A stretch of DNA of 64,000 nt from JAFDZO01 sp044226845 (GCA_044226845.1 JBGAGG010000015.1:47776-111775); one strand, 5' to 3'. Shown: positions 7,744 through 17,068, counted from the stretch's first letter. Numbers and translations: made by a program. Notes: generated by a model from the letters alone, not told the origin.

Positions 7744-10700
7744 TCATTTATTTACTTTGCGAATTCTTCTTTGGAAGTATAATGAAATGGCCGATAATAC
7801 CATTATTGAAATAGGAGTTAAGACAAAACAATGCACATACCTATGGAATACAGTTGATTCAATATTAAAAAAATAGAAAACTAAATATTCAATTATTATA
7901 ACAAGAACCATGAAAATATTCAGAAACAATAATTTTCTACTGTTGAAATATAAAATGAAAATTGAACTTGAAGTAATAATTATTGGGATGATTATAAAAA
8001 CAATTTTATAAAATGATTCATGATCGTAATCATTGACAAAAATGAAGTGCAGTGTCAGTAAAATTAGGGAAACAAAATTTAGCCCGATAAATAATCCCAT
8101 TCCAAATCCAAAGTTTCTTCTCATAATACTGGTCAGACCATAAAAGGTTCTTAAAGGGAAAGCGAAACACAATGTGAAAATGAGCATCATTTTTCTTGGA
8201 ACCTTGACTTTGCAGGATTCAATTAAATTTAATACTATATTTTTAACCACCATTAATGCTTTAGCAATCAAATGTAAAAACACAACATATGGTATGTCCG
8301 TTTTAATTTTTTCTTTCCCAATATCGTATACATTCAGCAAATAATTTCCAAGCTTCGTATTCTTAGGGAGTTTTCTTTCGTCATTTAGAGATTGAGCTGA
8401 AACGAACTCATCTGCGTGCTCTTTAGAAAATCTTTCACGAATAAAGTTATCATAAGATTGTTGCAACGATTTAAAAATCCAAGGTTTCTGAACCGTAGTA
8501 GAATCTTTCGCTGTTTTATTTTCTTTATTTCCTGATGTTGCTTCCTTTTGTTCGGTATTCCATTCAAACTGTTCTTCAACCGCATCTTCAATAACATTTT
8601 TATATTCCTCTTTAAAAATTTCTAACTGTTCTGTCTCTATAAGGAGTGACTTTAAGTCTTCAATATCAGATTTAATTTCTTTGAATTTTTCATTTTCAGG
8701 TTTACTAGATTTTTCAATTCCATAATCAGAATATTGCAGTATTAATTTTTTAAATAATCTTTCTATCTCACTATGAGTAAATTTATTCGCTTCCGGAAAT
8801 ACAGCATCCATTTTCCAGTCGGGATTGAAATTATCCTGGCTGTCAAAAAGAACAGATGCGATTCTTAATCTTGATGAATTATTTTGAAGAACATTTAGGA
8901 AATTATCATTTGAAAATAATAAATTGATAATTCCACCGGCCGTGTCAATTCTTCCCCATAGTATATCATTTGATCTCCAGGATCTTTTTAAAAATGCGCC
9001 AAAATGATACAACTCATTTCCTGTAATTTTAGAGTAAGCATCTTTTTTACTAAATCCGCTTTGACAATCAAATGGACTAAATCTGTGAAACTTAATAATG
9101 TCTTTTTCATAAATATCTGCCATTATTTCCAATGGAAAGACCTTGCAATCATAGTTGATAAATTTATAATAAAAATCAGTTAGTTCATGTGGGTTTAAGA
9201 AAGGGAGGTCATCTATTCCCATTATTTCTATTTTTTCGCAATAATCCAGGATACTGTTAAAATTCTGATTTACATTCTGTTCCGCAAATAATTTCGAATT
9301 ATTTTTTAAGCTGAGATTTAACTTTCCAAGTTTATTACTTAAGAAATCAAAATAGTCGAGTCTTTTTTCAAACAGAATATCATCAAGTACTATTTCAGAA
9401 TAATATTTTATGTCCAGGACATTCTTAGACGTGTTTAAAATTTTTATCCATATTTGTTCTTCTGAATCATTTTGAATTTCAATTTTGGACAATGCTTTTT
9501 CTAGGTTAGACTTGATAATTTCATAAAGACTGCTGATGATGTTCAGATTTTTCCATACCTTAATTAAATAATCATATAACTCTTTATCTTTAGTCTCGGA
9601 ATAACTTTCAATCATATTATACAATTTATAAATGACACCATAAATTCTTCTCAATCGGAAATACACATCCAGTTTATTAAATATTTCATCTATATTTATT
9701 GAAGGACTATTATTTCCCTCCGCTAGATATAAGTCTATTGATTCTTCAATTTTATCGGAAAGAAATTTTTTTAATTTTTTTGCTTTTTCAAATTTATTAA
9801 TCGCATCATTCACATTAATATTCAAAGTGTTTTGCAAAACCAGTTCAACCGCCTGATTCACGTCAAAGTTTAATCTGGCACGAATATATATCTGATCTTT
9901 TCCGTCTTTACAACAATTCTCACTCAATGAATATCTGTTCAGATTTTGTGTAAACTCATTGATCTGGCTAATTTTTAAATTCCTATTTATGATTAAATTT
10001 AAATCATCACTTATTGATTCATATTGGGGAATTGTTAATAAGCTTAACTTAAGCACTTTTAGAAGATTGGGCTCTGCAAATTTTACACTTTTCTCCTCCT
10101 TTTTCGGATCAGGCTCTACAAAGACGAGATGCCGGTCAACTAATCTATCTGCTTTTTTAGTAAATATGGCTTTGATAGTATAGCTAAATGGTTTATTGTC
10201 AAGAACTCCTCCGTCTACGAAATAATTTTCACCTTCTAAATTTCCCCAATACTTCAATAGCTTATCCTCATCTGTATCGTTAACATTCACCGGAGAAAAT
10301 GCAAAAGGAAAACATGAGGTAAGCTGAGCTAATTTAGATATGGCTTTTAAAAATGTTTCATCTTTTCCTTCAAACTGATTAACTGTGTAATCTTTTCTAT
10401 TTCTGTATTTAAGGATGAAAACACTCCTGTGATCTTTATATTCAATTTTATTTTGCGAATCATCCAACTTATAATAAAAGTTGCCTTCTAAGTTTGTTCC
10501 AGTAATAAATAAGTCTATATTTTCAGTTAATGATTTTAATTCATCAATGCGCGAAATGCTGTTCTCGTCGCTTGTCATTTTTTTAAATGCTTCATAAAGC
10601 TCCGGGAAATAATAATGTTCACTATTCAATAGAGATTTATATGTTGAGATCTCATCGTCAACTCCACGCATCAAATCTGATAAGCCTCCCTTTTTTCTCC

Positions 10701-10971
10701 AAAGATTTGCTGCCGAACTAAATTCCTTGTCATTTGCAATTGCCGAGGAAAGAAATATTCCATTAATTCCTCCCGCAGAAGTCCCACTAATAACATCAAT
10801 AACTATATCAGTATCGAGTAAGATTTTTAGAAGTTTATATACCCTTCTTCCTCTTACTGCATTGAAGAACTCATTAGCAACTCCATAAATATAAATCGCT
10901 AAAGAAATGCCTCCATACAGAACCAAAGCAAATCTCGTTTCTTTTCTTAATTCAATATTTAAATTTTTCAT
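7744..10971 (-). CDS. Large patatin-like protein with C-terminal membrane helices (patatin-related, DUF3376-like)
   Basis: This 1075-residue protein begins with the oxyanion-loop variant LVLYGGISLAIYIYGVANE (about 17-34), has the nucleophile elbow SGTSAGGING (Ser65) and the catalytic Asp in YFVDGGVLDNKPF (Asp253). A long helical middle region follows (about 330-900), with DILWGRIDTAGGI around 680-690 resembling the conserved core of patatin-related proteins of the TIGR03607/DUF3376 type. The last 110 residues hold four or so hydrophobic segments (for example GLFIGLNFVSLILLTLHFIF and YKIVFIIIPIIITSSSIFIL), so the protein is membrane anchored at its C-terminus. It is probably a lipid acyl hydrolase acting at the inner membrane. 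It lies 42 bp downstream of the GH25 lysozyme gene. Its role in defence or envelope remodelling is inferred only. Confidence 0.85.
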   Translation of the reverse strand: MKNLNIELRKETRFALVLYGGISLAIYIYGVANEFFNAVRGRRVYKLLKILLDTDIVIDVISGTSAGGINGIFLSSAIANDKEFSSAANLWRKKGGLSDLMRGVDDEISTYKSLLNSEHYYFPELYEAFKKMTSDENSISRIDELKSLTENIDLFITGTNLEGNFYYKLDDSQNKIEYKDHRSVFILKYRNRKDYTVNQFEGKDETFLKAISKLAQLTSCFPFAFSPVNVNDTDEDKLLKYWGNLEGENYFVDGGVLDNKPFSYTIKAIFTKKADRLVDRHLVFVEPDPKKEEKSVKFAEPNLLKVLKLSLLTIPQYESISDDLNLIINRNLKISQINEFTQNLNRYSLSENCCKDGKDQIYIRARLNFDVNQAVELVLQNTLNINVNDAINKFEKAKKLKKFLSDKIEESIDLYLAEGNNSPSINIDEIFNKLDVYFRLRRIYGVIYKLYNMIESYSETKDKELYDYLIKVWKNLNIISSLYEIIKSNLEKALSKIEIQNDSEEQIWIKILNTSKNVLDIKYYSEIVLDDILFEKRLDYFDFLSNKLGKLNLSLKNNSKLFAEQNVNQNFNSILDYCEKIEIMGIDDLPFLNPHELTDFYYKFINYDCKVFPLEIMADIYEKDIIKFHRFSPFDCQSGFSKKDAYSKITGNELYHFGAFLKRSWRSNDILWGRIDTAGGIINLLFSNDNFLNVLQNNSSRLRIASVLFDSQDNFNPDWKMDAVFPEANKFTHSEIERLFKKLILQYSDYGIEKSSKPENEKFKEIKSDIEDLKSLLIETEQLEIFKEEYKNVIEDAVEEQFEWNTEQKEATSGNKENKTAKDSTTVQKPWIFKSLQQSYDNFIRERFSKEHADEFVSAQSLNDERKLPKNTKLGNYLLNVYDIGKEKIKTDIPYVVFLHLIAKALMVVKNIVLNLIESCKVKVPRKMMLIFTLCFAFPLRTFYGLTSIMRRNFGFGMGLFIGLNFVSLILLTLHFIFVNDYDHESFYKIVFIIIPIIITSSSIFILYFNSRKLLFLNIFMVLVIIIEYLVFYFFNIESTVFHRYVHCFVLTPISIMVLSAISLYFQRRIRKVNK

Positions 10972-11012
10972 TCGGGTAATTGCGTATCAATGTTTTTGTT
11001 AAAAAAATTATA

Positions 11013-11633
11013 TCAATATCCCCAGAGTCTTTTTAATCCCGCCTCATCTCCATTAAATCTATTTCTGTCACATCTACCGATACCATCAACTTCGCGTGGA
11101 ATTCCTCCTAAAGCGCCATCTGTATACTGCCACATTGTCCATGTCTTCCAGTTTTTAGGGATGGCCGGACTTGGTTTGGAAGTATAATGAGAAATCCAAA
11201 GCCAACAGTTTTTTAATAAATCATCATTATCACTTCCAAGTTCTGCTTTCAATAATGCTCCGCTGTAAAGACCGGGATATCTTCCGGTTTCCTTATAAAT
11301 AATCTTAATAAATTCACGAGCTTGATTTAAACTCATTGTTGTACCCGTAGTATTATCTTCAAAATCTAAAACTAGTAAATCTTTATTTGATGGCTTAACT
11401 ACATTTAAAAAATTACTTGCTTGTTTTTTTACATCTTTTCCGGTTCCGAAATGATATGCTCCAAACATTAAACCTGCCTTCTTTGCTTTATCTCTTCTTG
11501 TAATATAAGTTGCATCCTGATTTGTTTCACCTTGTGTTGCTTTATATATTACACCTTGAATTCCATTTGCTTTTGCTCTTTGAAAATCTACTTGGCCATT
11601 ATGATGGGATAAATCTACGACAGTATTTATCAT
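11013..11633 (-). CDS. Glycoside hydrolase family 25 lysozyme (muramidase)
   Basis: The 206-residue protein is a single GH25 domain: it opens with VVDLSHHNGQVDF (Asp7), has VIYKATQGE, GAYHFGTG, the catalytic pair in LVLDFED (Asp90 and Glu92), and WMWQYTDG-type strand near the end (TMWQYTDGALGG). GH25 enzymes cleave the beta-1,4 bond between N-acetylmuramic acid and N-acetylglucosamine in peptidoglycan. There is no signal peptide, as in phage endolysins and some toxin-type lysozymes, so it would need a holin-like or other export route or act from inside. The small membrane protein just upstream (11660-11950, 26 bp away) could serve that purpose, which is a guess. No phage structural genes are visible nearby. 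Confidence 0.92.
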   Translation of the reverse strand: MINTVVDLSHHNGQVDFQRAKANGIQGVIYKATQGETNQDATYITRRDKAKKAGLMFGAYHFGTGKDVKKQASNFLNVVKPSNKDLLVLDFEDNTTGTTMSLNQAREFIKIIYKETGRYPGLYSGALLKAELGSDNDDLLKNCWLWISHYTSKPSPAIPKNWKTWTMWQYTDGALGGIPREVDGIGRCDRNRFNGDEAGLKRLWGY

Positions 11634-11659
11634 AGGGTTTTTGTTTAAGTTTTAAAAAA

Positions 11660-11950
11660 TTAAATGTTTTTTAATTTTATATTTCTTATTGCCTCAAGTT
11701 TGTTTTTGTTTACTCCAAACTCCTCAAGGAATTTCAACTTAGAATCAGGTTTATTAGCACTGTTACTTCCATATTCACTTTGTTTCAATATATCAGTAAA
11801 TGAGAATAGGAATAATATAGTTTGAGAAACCACAAGCAATAGAATACTTATAGCAATAGTAAAGGAAATGCAGAACAATCGGTATTTAGATTGAGAGGAT
11901 GATATCGTAAAACTGTTTACGACATAGTAATATCTTGGAATAGAATTCAT
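11660..11950 (-). CDS. Small single-pass membrane protein of unknown function
   Basis: The 96-residue protein has one long hydrophobic segment at about 25-51 (CISFTIAISILLLVVSQTIL) flanked by a short polar N-terminus and a charged C-terminal tail. I do not recognise a family. It is 26 bp upstream of the GH25 lysozyme gene in the same direction, so the two are likely co-transcribed; an accessory or holin-like role is possible but unsupported by any motif. The 828 bp upstream is gene-free. Confidence 0.5.
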   Translation of the reverse strand: MNSIPRYYYVVNSFTISSSQSKYRLFCISFTIAISILLLVVSQTILFLFSFTDILKQSEYGSNSANKPDSKLKFLEEFGVNKNKLEAIRNIKLKNI

Positions 11951-12778
11951 AAACTTTCAGGGGTAAAGATTAAATATAATTCATTCCAAATTAGGAACGA
12001 ACTTTGGGATTTAAAAAATCTTAAAGTTTATAGTGTCGAATTATGTTAGTGGTATAGCGAAATACTAAAAGCATAAAAATTTTTCATCTGCCAGGAAGAA
12101 AAAAATTTTTACCGTTTCGCCATCAACGGTTAGTGGTTTACTCCTTAAACTTCTAAGGAGTTGAAGTGTGTGTGAAAATTATTGTTTTTTTATTTTTATA
12201 TCAAGTGGAAATTATATAAATTTTTAAAAAATTATACTCACCTAATGGTAAGTGAGATTATTGGACAAAGTCTAGAAAATAGCGCGAAAAAAATTAACAT
12301 GAACACATGATAATTAAGAGTTATCCATGAAATTTAAGTTACTTTTTAGCAATTCAAATACAATGATTTCTTATATACTTCGATAATAGTATTTTTCCTA
12401 ACTAATTTGCACCTTTAGCAAAATTGTTACTATGTAAAGGATATTTACAATTAGTTCTGCCCAATAGCACAGAAAAAAAAATATTACATATTATTAAAAA
12501 TTTTTATTGTATCTCTTTTCTTCCGTTAAAGACGTCAAACCTGTTAATAGTATCCCAGAATATTTTAATACGGAGATATATACCTAGGTTTGCTGTCCTA
12601 CGGAAAACACGTTAGTTGTTTAGAAAGAAGTGATAGCCACATCATACCATACTTATTTATTAAGCATTAAGATTTAAGAATATAGTTTTAACCTTTATTT
12701 CTTAGTCAATATATTCTAGTATCCACGATATAATATATTTATTCTTTACTTTATAGTACATCAATATGGTGTCCCAAA
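11951..12778. other. 828-bp gene-free region
   Basis: No reading frame here is convincing: a 63-codon frame on the plus strand (12424-12615) has no motif or gene-like context. The stretch lies downstream of the 12779-17068 operon and upstream of the small membrane protein gene, so it must hold a terminator for the former and the promoter for the latter. I see one clear hairpin (12140-12161) and some A/T homopolymer blocks, including two AAAAATTTTT-like palindromic patches near 12077-12110. A non-coding RNA cannot be excluded. Confidence 0.4.
12140..12161. repeat. Perfect 8-bp inverted repeat (hairpin) in the gene-free region
   Basis: ACTCCTTA (12140-12147) and TAAGGAGT (12154-12161) pair perfectly around a 6-base loop. 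There is no T-run directly after either arm, so it is not a standard intrinsic terminator; an RNA stem or an operator are both possible. Confidence 0.35.
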
Positions 12779-14005
12779 TTATAAATGTTCGTACTCTTTT
12801 TTCAATAATTCATACTGTTCTGTTTGGCTAAATTCTTCTAGAATTGGCCACTCTTCAATTTCATCAAACGATATATTCCCCATACTGTCTGATTTTGGAT
12901 CTGGCAATAAATTTTTCAGTATTCTTTTAGAATCATCAAACTTTCTTAACAAGACAAATTTTAGAAATTTGTAACGTAAATGAAGCTTAGAAGTATTCCA
13001 ATTATTAACATCAGTAGTAATTTCATGGCCTAATTTTAGTTTAGCCCAAAACCTATTGCAAATAAACATAGCTGTACCCTCATCTTCCGACAATTTACAT
13101 TGAATATTAACTTCTTTCACGAAAATTAATGCAAAATTGGTGAAATGTTCAGCTTTATGCCAAGATTTTTCAGTTAGTAAAATTTTTGAAAAATATATTA
13201 AACTTTTAATTAAATCTTTTCTATGATTAAGTCCCGTAGAACTTTCAAACCATTTTGTAAAACCTAATTCAAGACCGACTAATGCTAAATTATGGTTATA
13301 ATTTTGTGCATTCTTAAAATATTGTTTAAGGGAAGGTGAGTAATTCAGTTCTTGCATAATACTTTTTCTTGAATTTAGAATATTAGATATACTTTCTAAC
13401 TTAGAATCAAAATCTCTATCAAATTGAAGTAAGGTGTTAGTTTTTAATTTATTTATTTTTTCATTTGTTGATATTTTATAAATAGTTGAATCATTAAAAG
13501 AAATAGTGAATAACTCACTTATAAAATCTTCAAATTCGTCGGTGGATATAATAATGTTATCTTTAATTCGTAGGAGTGTTGGGTCAGGAACAAGAGTTAA
13601 TCGGCTAAGTTCTACAAGTTTATCCCATGCTAAAGTAAATGTGGAAAATGACCCTACAATTTTTAAAACATCTCTATTTAACCATTGTTTTAAAATTGCG
13701 ATATTTCTAGGAGTATTTGGCATCGGCCTATCTAGTCTGGACAAAATCTCCTTTTTATATTCATTTAAAGCAAACAACGTATCTTTTGTAGGTACAATAT
13801 TCTGTCCTTGAGTTTCATTATCGTTTAATATAATTACTTTTCTTTCTTCATCTAATTCTGTCCGTTCCAAGCTTTCAATTAGCTTCGAAAGTCTCGATGG
13901 AATTTTTTCCACATCTTCAATATGTCTAATCAATTCTCCTTGATAATAATTTGTAATTTCAAGATATTTATCAATTAAATTATTAAATTTTATTTGGTTG
14001 GGCAT
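12779..14005 (-). CDS. Unrecognised helical protein, last gene of the radical SAM operon
   Basis: The 408-residue protein is highly charged and predicted mostly helical, with no signal peptide or membrane segment. I do not recognise a family. The C-terminal half (about 240-400) has helix pairs such as LIYFSKILLTEKSWHKAEHF and LHLRYKFLKFVLLRKFDDSK that look TPR-like, so a scaffold or sensor role is possible. Its start overlaps the end of the radical SAM gene by 23 bp, a sign of translational coupling and of a shared function with that enzyme, the FMN split-barrel protein and the oxidoreductase upstream. Confidence 0.6.
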   Translation of the reverse strand: MPNQIKFNNLIDKYLEITNYYQGELIRHIEDVEKIPSRLSKLIESLERTELDEERKVIILNDNETQGQNIVPTKDTLFALNEYKKEILSRLDRPMPNTPRNIAILKQWLNRDVLKIVGSFSTFTLAWDKLVELSRLTLVPDPTLLRIKDNIIISTDEFEDFISELFTISFNDSTIYKISTNEKINKLKTNTLLQFDRDFDSKLESISNILNSRKSIMQELNYSPSLKQYFKNAQNYNHNLALVGLELGFTKWFESSTGLNHRKDLIKSLIYFSKILLTEKSWHKAEHFTNFALIFVKEVNIQCKLSEDEGTAMFICNRFWAKLKLGHEITTDVNNWNTSKLHLRYKFLKFVLLRKFDDSKRILKNLLPDPKSDSMGNISFDEIEEWPILEEFSQTEQYELLKKEYEHL

Positions 14006-14843
14006 TTTTATTTCTGTTCAATAATTTATACAATTTTTTGCTTTCATTAAATATTTGAATGTTATTTTTTTTAGCTATCCTGTAAATGAACTCTAATTTG
14101 TCTTTAGACGGTACCAATGAATGCCAAGATTCTGAATCCGAAACATTAAATAATAATTTTCCTGTTAAAACTGTTCTTTCATCAGGTTTTAATTGTGTGC
14201 TAGCAGGATCATAATAGTAGGGAGATATTAAACAATATGAAGTATATTTTGAAGCCCAAGTGATGATTTTCTCATAATCGTCAAGAGGTACTTGTGGTAA
14301 AAGAGGTCTCATGGATAAAATGGGCAACCAACCTGCATTTTTAAAATTCTTCAATTGCTGAATTCTTTCACTTGGTGGTCGAATAGGTCGTGGTTCTAAA
14401 TTTGGACAAGTTAATTGACATATACTAGTACAAGAAATAGCTAAGTTTCCATTTTGAATAATTCTATTTGATATTGTTGAAAGACTATTTAGTTCTTTTT
14501 CATTGAATACAAATCTTGTGGTGAACAAAATATCTTTTTTTAAAAAAGAGATTGCATTTAATAATTCAATACCTTTAGCTGTTCTTGGTTTAGCAAATGA
14601 GTCAGTATCACCACTAATATAAATTATATCAATTAGTTCACTATTATTTTCTAACCAACTTATGGTTTTACTTAAGTCCCAATTGGTATATCTTTGATAA
14701 TTTTCGCTTTTCACATAACAGAACGGACATTTAAAAGAGCAATGATTTTTATCTGTTAAAGGACCTATAGATATCATTGCTCTTCGATTTTTTAAAAGAA
14801 AAGGATTTTTATTTGGGATAAAATTATTTTCAGAAATTTTCAA
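13983..14843 (-). CDS. Radical SAM enzyme
   Basis: The 286-residue protein has the radical SAM cluster motif CSFKCPFC with cysteines 35, 39 and 42 (C-x3-C-x2-C) after SIGPLTDKNH, then the GDTDSFAKP segment that resembles the GGE/ribose-contact region. These enzymes bind a 4Fe-4S cluster and split S-adenosylmethionine to start radical chemistry. Two further cysteines occur around CTSICQLTC (about 139-147), which could bind an extra cluster or only be structural. The motif is not the CNYKCGFC of viperins. It overlaps the FMN split-barrel gene upstream by 14 bp and the helical-protein gene downstream by 23 bp. The substrate is unknown; the operon partners suggest modification of a small molecule, nucleotide or peptide. 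Confidence 0.85.
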   Translation of the reverse strand: MKISENNFIPNKNPFLLKNRRAMISIGPLTDKNHCSFKCPFCYVKSENYQRYTNWDLSKTISWLENNSELIDIIYISGDTDSFAKPRTAKGIELLNAISFLKKDILFTTRFVFNEKELNSLSTISNRIIQNGNLAISCTSICQLTCPNLEPRPIRPPSERIQQLKNFKNAGWLPILSMRPLLPQVPLDDYEKIITWASKYTSYCLISPYYYDPASTQLKPDERTVLTGKLLFNVSDSESWHSLVPSKDKLEFIYRIAKKNNIQIFNESKKLYKLLNRNKNAQPNKI

Positions 14844-15321
14844 AATTTAGCATAGTATTATTTGTACTTTTATCTTCATCGATAATTTTGAATTTTGTTA
14901 CTTTTATTTGGTAAAAAGTGGACTGTATTGCTTTGGAGCATAGGTCATCTATTGTAGGGAGTTTATCACTTGCGCCTTTAAATTTTGCGCAATATAAATC
15001 AACCGCATCTTTCATAATATTTGTATTTTTAATAATTGAAGCTATTCCATTAATTTGTACTCCATATTTTGTTTCATAATTAGACTCATGTGAATAAATT
15101 GAAAGAGATACAGAATTAAAATTACTTATGTTTTTTGAATGCGAACTTGTTGTCCTACTCTTAAAATAAATTGCATCTCCATTAAACACGTAAAAAACTA
15201 TTGCAATTTCTGGTATATCAGTTCCTTGAGATGCGAGTGAAGCAATAAAATGATTTTGTAAAAAATCACGAATTTCAATTTTACGATCTTCATTCCGAAA
15301 TGTTTTGATTATTCTAATCAT
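14830..15321 (-). CDS. Pyridoxamine 5'-phosphate oxidase-like FMN split-barrel protein
   Basis: The 163-residue protein follows the split-barrel layout: an N-terminal helix (IRDFLQNHFIASLAS), strands PEIAIVFYVFNGDAIYFKSR, then TTSSHSKNISNFNSVSLSIYS, and GVQINGIASII as the typical central strand. Members bind flavin (FMN, F420 or haem in sub-families) and carry out redox reactions on small molecules. No PNPOx-specific substrate residues can be claimed. The gene starts 8 bp after the end of the Gfo/Idh/MocA gene and overlaps the radical SAM gene by 14 bp, so it is part of one redox-rich operon. Confidence 0.75.
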   Translation of the reverse strand: MIRIIKTFRNEDRKIEIRDFLQNHFIASLASQGTDIPEIAIVFYVFNGDAIYFKSRTTSSHSKNISNFNSVSLSIYSHESNYETKYGVQINGIASIIKNTNIMKDAVDLYCAKFKGASDKLPTIDDLCSKAIQSTFYQIKVTKFKIIDEDKSTNNTMLNFENF

Positions 15322-15329
15322 TTTAAATT

Positions 15330-16304
15330 TTAGTTTAAAATTGTATGAACATTTAAAATATTATTTAAAGAAGCTAAAGAACTTGGTTCAATATTCTTCT
15401 TATTAGATAAATTTGTAAAATGTATCTCGAGTATTTGTTTCAAATAATTTTTCATAGCAATTCTAAATAGAGATTTTTCTTCACCTTGGTGTTCCCAAAT
15501 AATAGAAACAGTTCTTTCTCCATAATAAAGGCATTTACCAATCCCATCTTTAAACTCAAACAGTATTCTACCTTTAGTTCCAATAATTTCAATATTAAAA
15601 CTGCGAGGACCGTAGGATATTGAGGAAGTGGTAAGGAAAATTTCAGTAGCATTAAACTTCATGTTTAAGGTACAAGAATGTTTCAAAAATTTGTTGTTGT
15701 GAGGTTTACTCCAAATAATTTCATTGATTGAATTTAAATTTAAGAAGTATAGAACTAAATCTACCAAATGAGTTAACATACTAAGTTTCTGACCACCACC
15801 CAATTCCAAATTGAAATACCAAGAAGGATCTTTATCATTAAAAGCAGAAGATCTTTCATCTATTTGAATAAAAACTGTTTCCCCTATATCATTTATTATT
15901 AAATTTTTTAAATGTTGAAAAATTTCAAGACCTCTTAATTGAAAATTAATTATAGTTTTATTTCTATACAATATTTTACTGATATTTAGACATTCCATGA
16001 AATTTTTACCAACTGGTTTCTCAAAAACTATTATCGCGTTTGTATTTATTAGTTCTTTTGCATATTCTAATTGTTTGTATGGTGGAACTCCTAAAAAAAT
16101 TAAATTAGGCTTCCACAGGCTAAGTGATTCGTATATATTTGAACTATAAAAGCCAAATGTTGAGTTAGTTTTTAAATTAGTAACATCAATATCCCTAGTA
16201 AGTATACCTATTTGTCTACTGTCAATGAAGTTTAACAAAGAGGGTATATGAGTTCTTAAACCAACACCTGTTCCAATTACTAATGCTTTAATATTTTGTA
16301 TCAT
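15330..16304 (-). CDS. Gfo/Idh/MocA-family NAD(P)-dependent oxidoreductase
   Basis: The 324-residue protein has an N-terminal Rossmann fold (ALVIGTGVGLRTH, residues 7-19), LIFLGVPPYKQLEYAKE and the family signature EKPVGKN at 95-101, whose Lys usually contacts substrate and cofactor. The second domain has the usual GGGQKLSMLTHLVDLVLYF helix (about 173-190) where catalytic His/Asp residues lie. Such enzymes oxidise or reduce sugars, inositols or related alcohols using NAD(P). Its start codon overlaps the stop of the upstream membrane-protein gene by 4 bp (ATGA type), showing coupling. The substrate cannot be deduced. Confidence 0.85.
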   Translation of the reverse strand: MIQNIKALVIGTGVGLRTHIPSLLNFIDSRQIGILTRDIDVTNLKTNSTFGFYSSNIYESLSLWKPNLIFLGVPPYKQLEYAKELINTNAIIVFEKPVGKNFMECLNISKILYRNKTIINFQLRGLEIFQHLKNLIINDIGETVFIQIDERSSAFNDKDPSWYFNLELGGGQKLSMLTHLVDLVLYFLNLNSINEIIWSKPHNNKFLKHSCTLNMKFNATEIFLTTSSISYGPRSFNIEIIGTKGRILFEFKDGIGKCLYYGERTVSIIWEHQGEEKSLFRIAMKNYLKQILEIHFTNLSNKKNIEPSSLASLNNILNVHTILN

Positions 16305-17068
16305 CTTTTTTTAAAATTATTTGAAACGATCTTTGAACATGCCACTTCGAAATCAGAAAAAGAATTTTGTGTAACGTGGTAAATTCCCGGCGGTCTTCGT
16401 AAAATTTCATATATTGACCATAAGGATTTTCGTAAATCAACATTTAGATTTTTATTTATTAGTAAATTCGAAACTATATTTGCCACTTCATTCAAATATA
16501 CTTTATCTTGAGATGGACTAATTAATTTAGTTTTAAGTATTTCATAATCTTCGAAAACTTGTTTTTTATCTAATTCTATCAGAGTATTATCAATAATGTT
16601 AAATGTTTCTTTAATTGCCCATTTTCGATGACCATCTGCTATTGAATTCAGAATTCCGCTTTTATCTTCCGCACCAAAATTAAAATTATAATGTTGATAA
16701 ATGTTATTGATAGCAGTCAGGTATGCAGCTTCTTTCATCAGTCTCGCTTGTTCTTTTTGAGATTCAGTATTTTCTTGCCATTCCTTTTGAGCTAAACTAA
16801 TTTCTTCTCTTTGCAATTTAACACTCCAAATTACAAATAATAATGCTGAGGTAGAAAAAAATGAGTTCACGAAGCCAAAAGAATCACCAATTGTACCTGC
16901 AACTGCTAATTCACTATTACTCACAAAGCTAAAGAAATATGTACCTATCAAAACAAAAACTAAGGGTATGCTGCCTATTATTAGCCATGCAATACAAAAA
17001 AATATAATCCATTTTTGGGCTGGTAAATCAGAAGTTTTTTTTTGGTTTTCGAAATTATCCATTTGCAA
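16301..17068 (-). CDS. Two-TM protein resembling abortive-infection membrane proteins
   Basis: The 255-residue protein has two membrane helices near the N-terminus (about 19-47 and 66-84). Between and after them lies GTIGDSFGFVNSFFST followed by VKLQREEISLAQKEW, a pattern (GT-x-GD-x-FG then Q-REEL-type helix) that I associate with membrane proteins annotated as putative phage abortive-infection proteins. The cytosolic C-terminal part (about 110-255) is helical with FNFGAEDKSGI and REILRRPPG-like conserved-looking patches. It is the first gene of the 12779-17068 operon and overlaps the next by 4 bp. A defence role is inference from this resemblance and from the adjacent immunity island. Confidence 0.6.
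   Translation of the reverse strand: MQMDNFENQKKTSDLPAQKWIIFFCIAWLIIGSIPLVFVLIGTYFFSFVSNSELAVAGTIGDSFGFVNSFFSTSALLFVIWSVKLQREEISLAQKEWQENTESQKEQARLMKEAAYLTAINNIYQHYNFNFGAEDKSGILNSIADGHRKWAIKETFNIIDNTLIELDKKQVFEDYEILKTKLISPSQDKVYLNEVANIVSNLLINKNLNVDLRKSLWSIYEILRRPPGIYHVTQNSFSDFEVACSKIVSNNFKKR

Noticed and set aside
7688..7876. 62-codon plus-strand frame at the end of the large patatin gene
   Set aside because: It is antisense to the membrane-helix end of the patatin gene, with no support.
11013..11633. Prophage endolysin and hence a prophage
   Set aside because: No capsid, tail, terminase, portal or integrase gene is present in the window, so the lysozyme alone does not support a prophage.
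12424..12615. 63-codon plus-strand frame in the gene-free region
   Set aside because: It has no recognisable motif, no upstream signal, and sits alone against the direction of all neighbours.
13983..14843. Prokaryotic viperin
   Set aside because: The cluster motif is CSFKCPFC, not CNYKCGFC, and there is no nucleotide-kinase partner.
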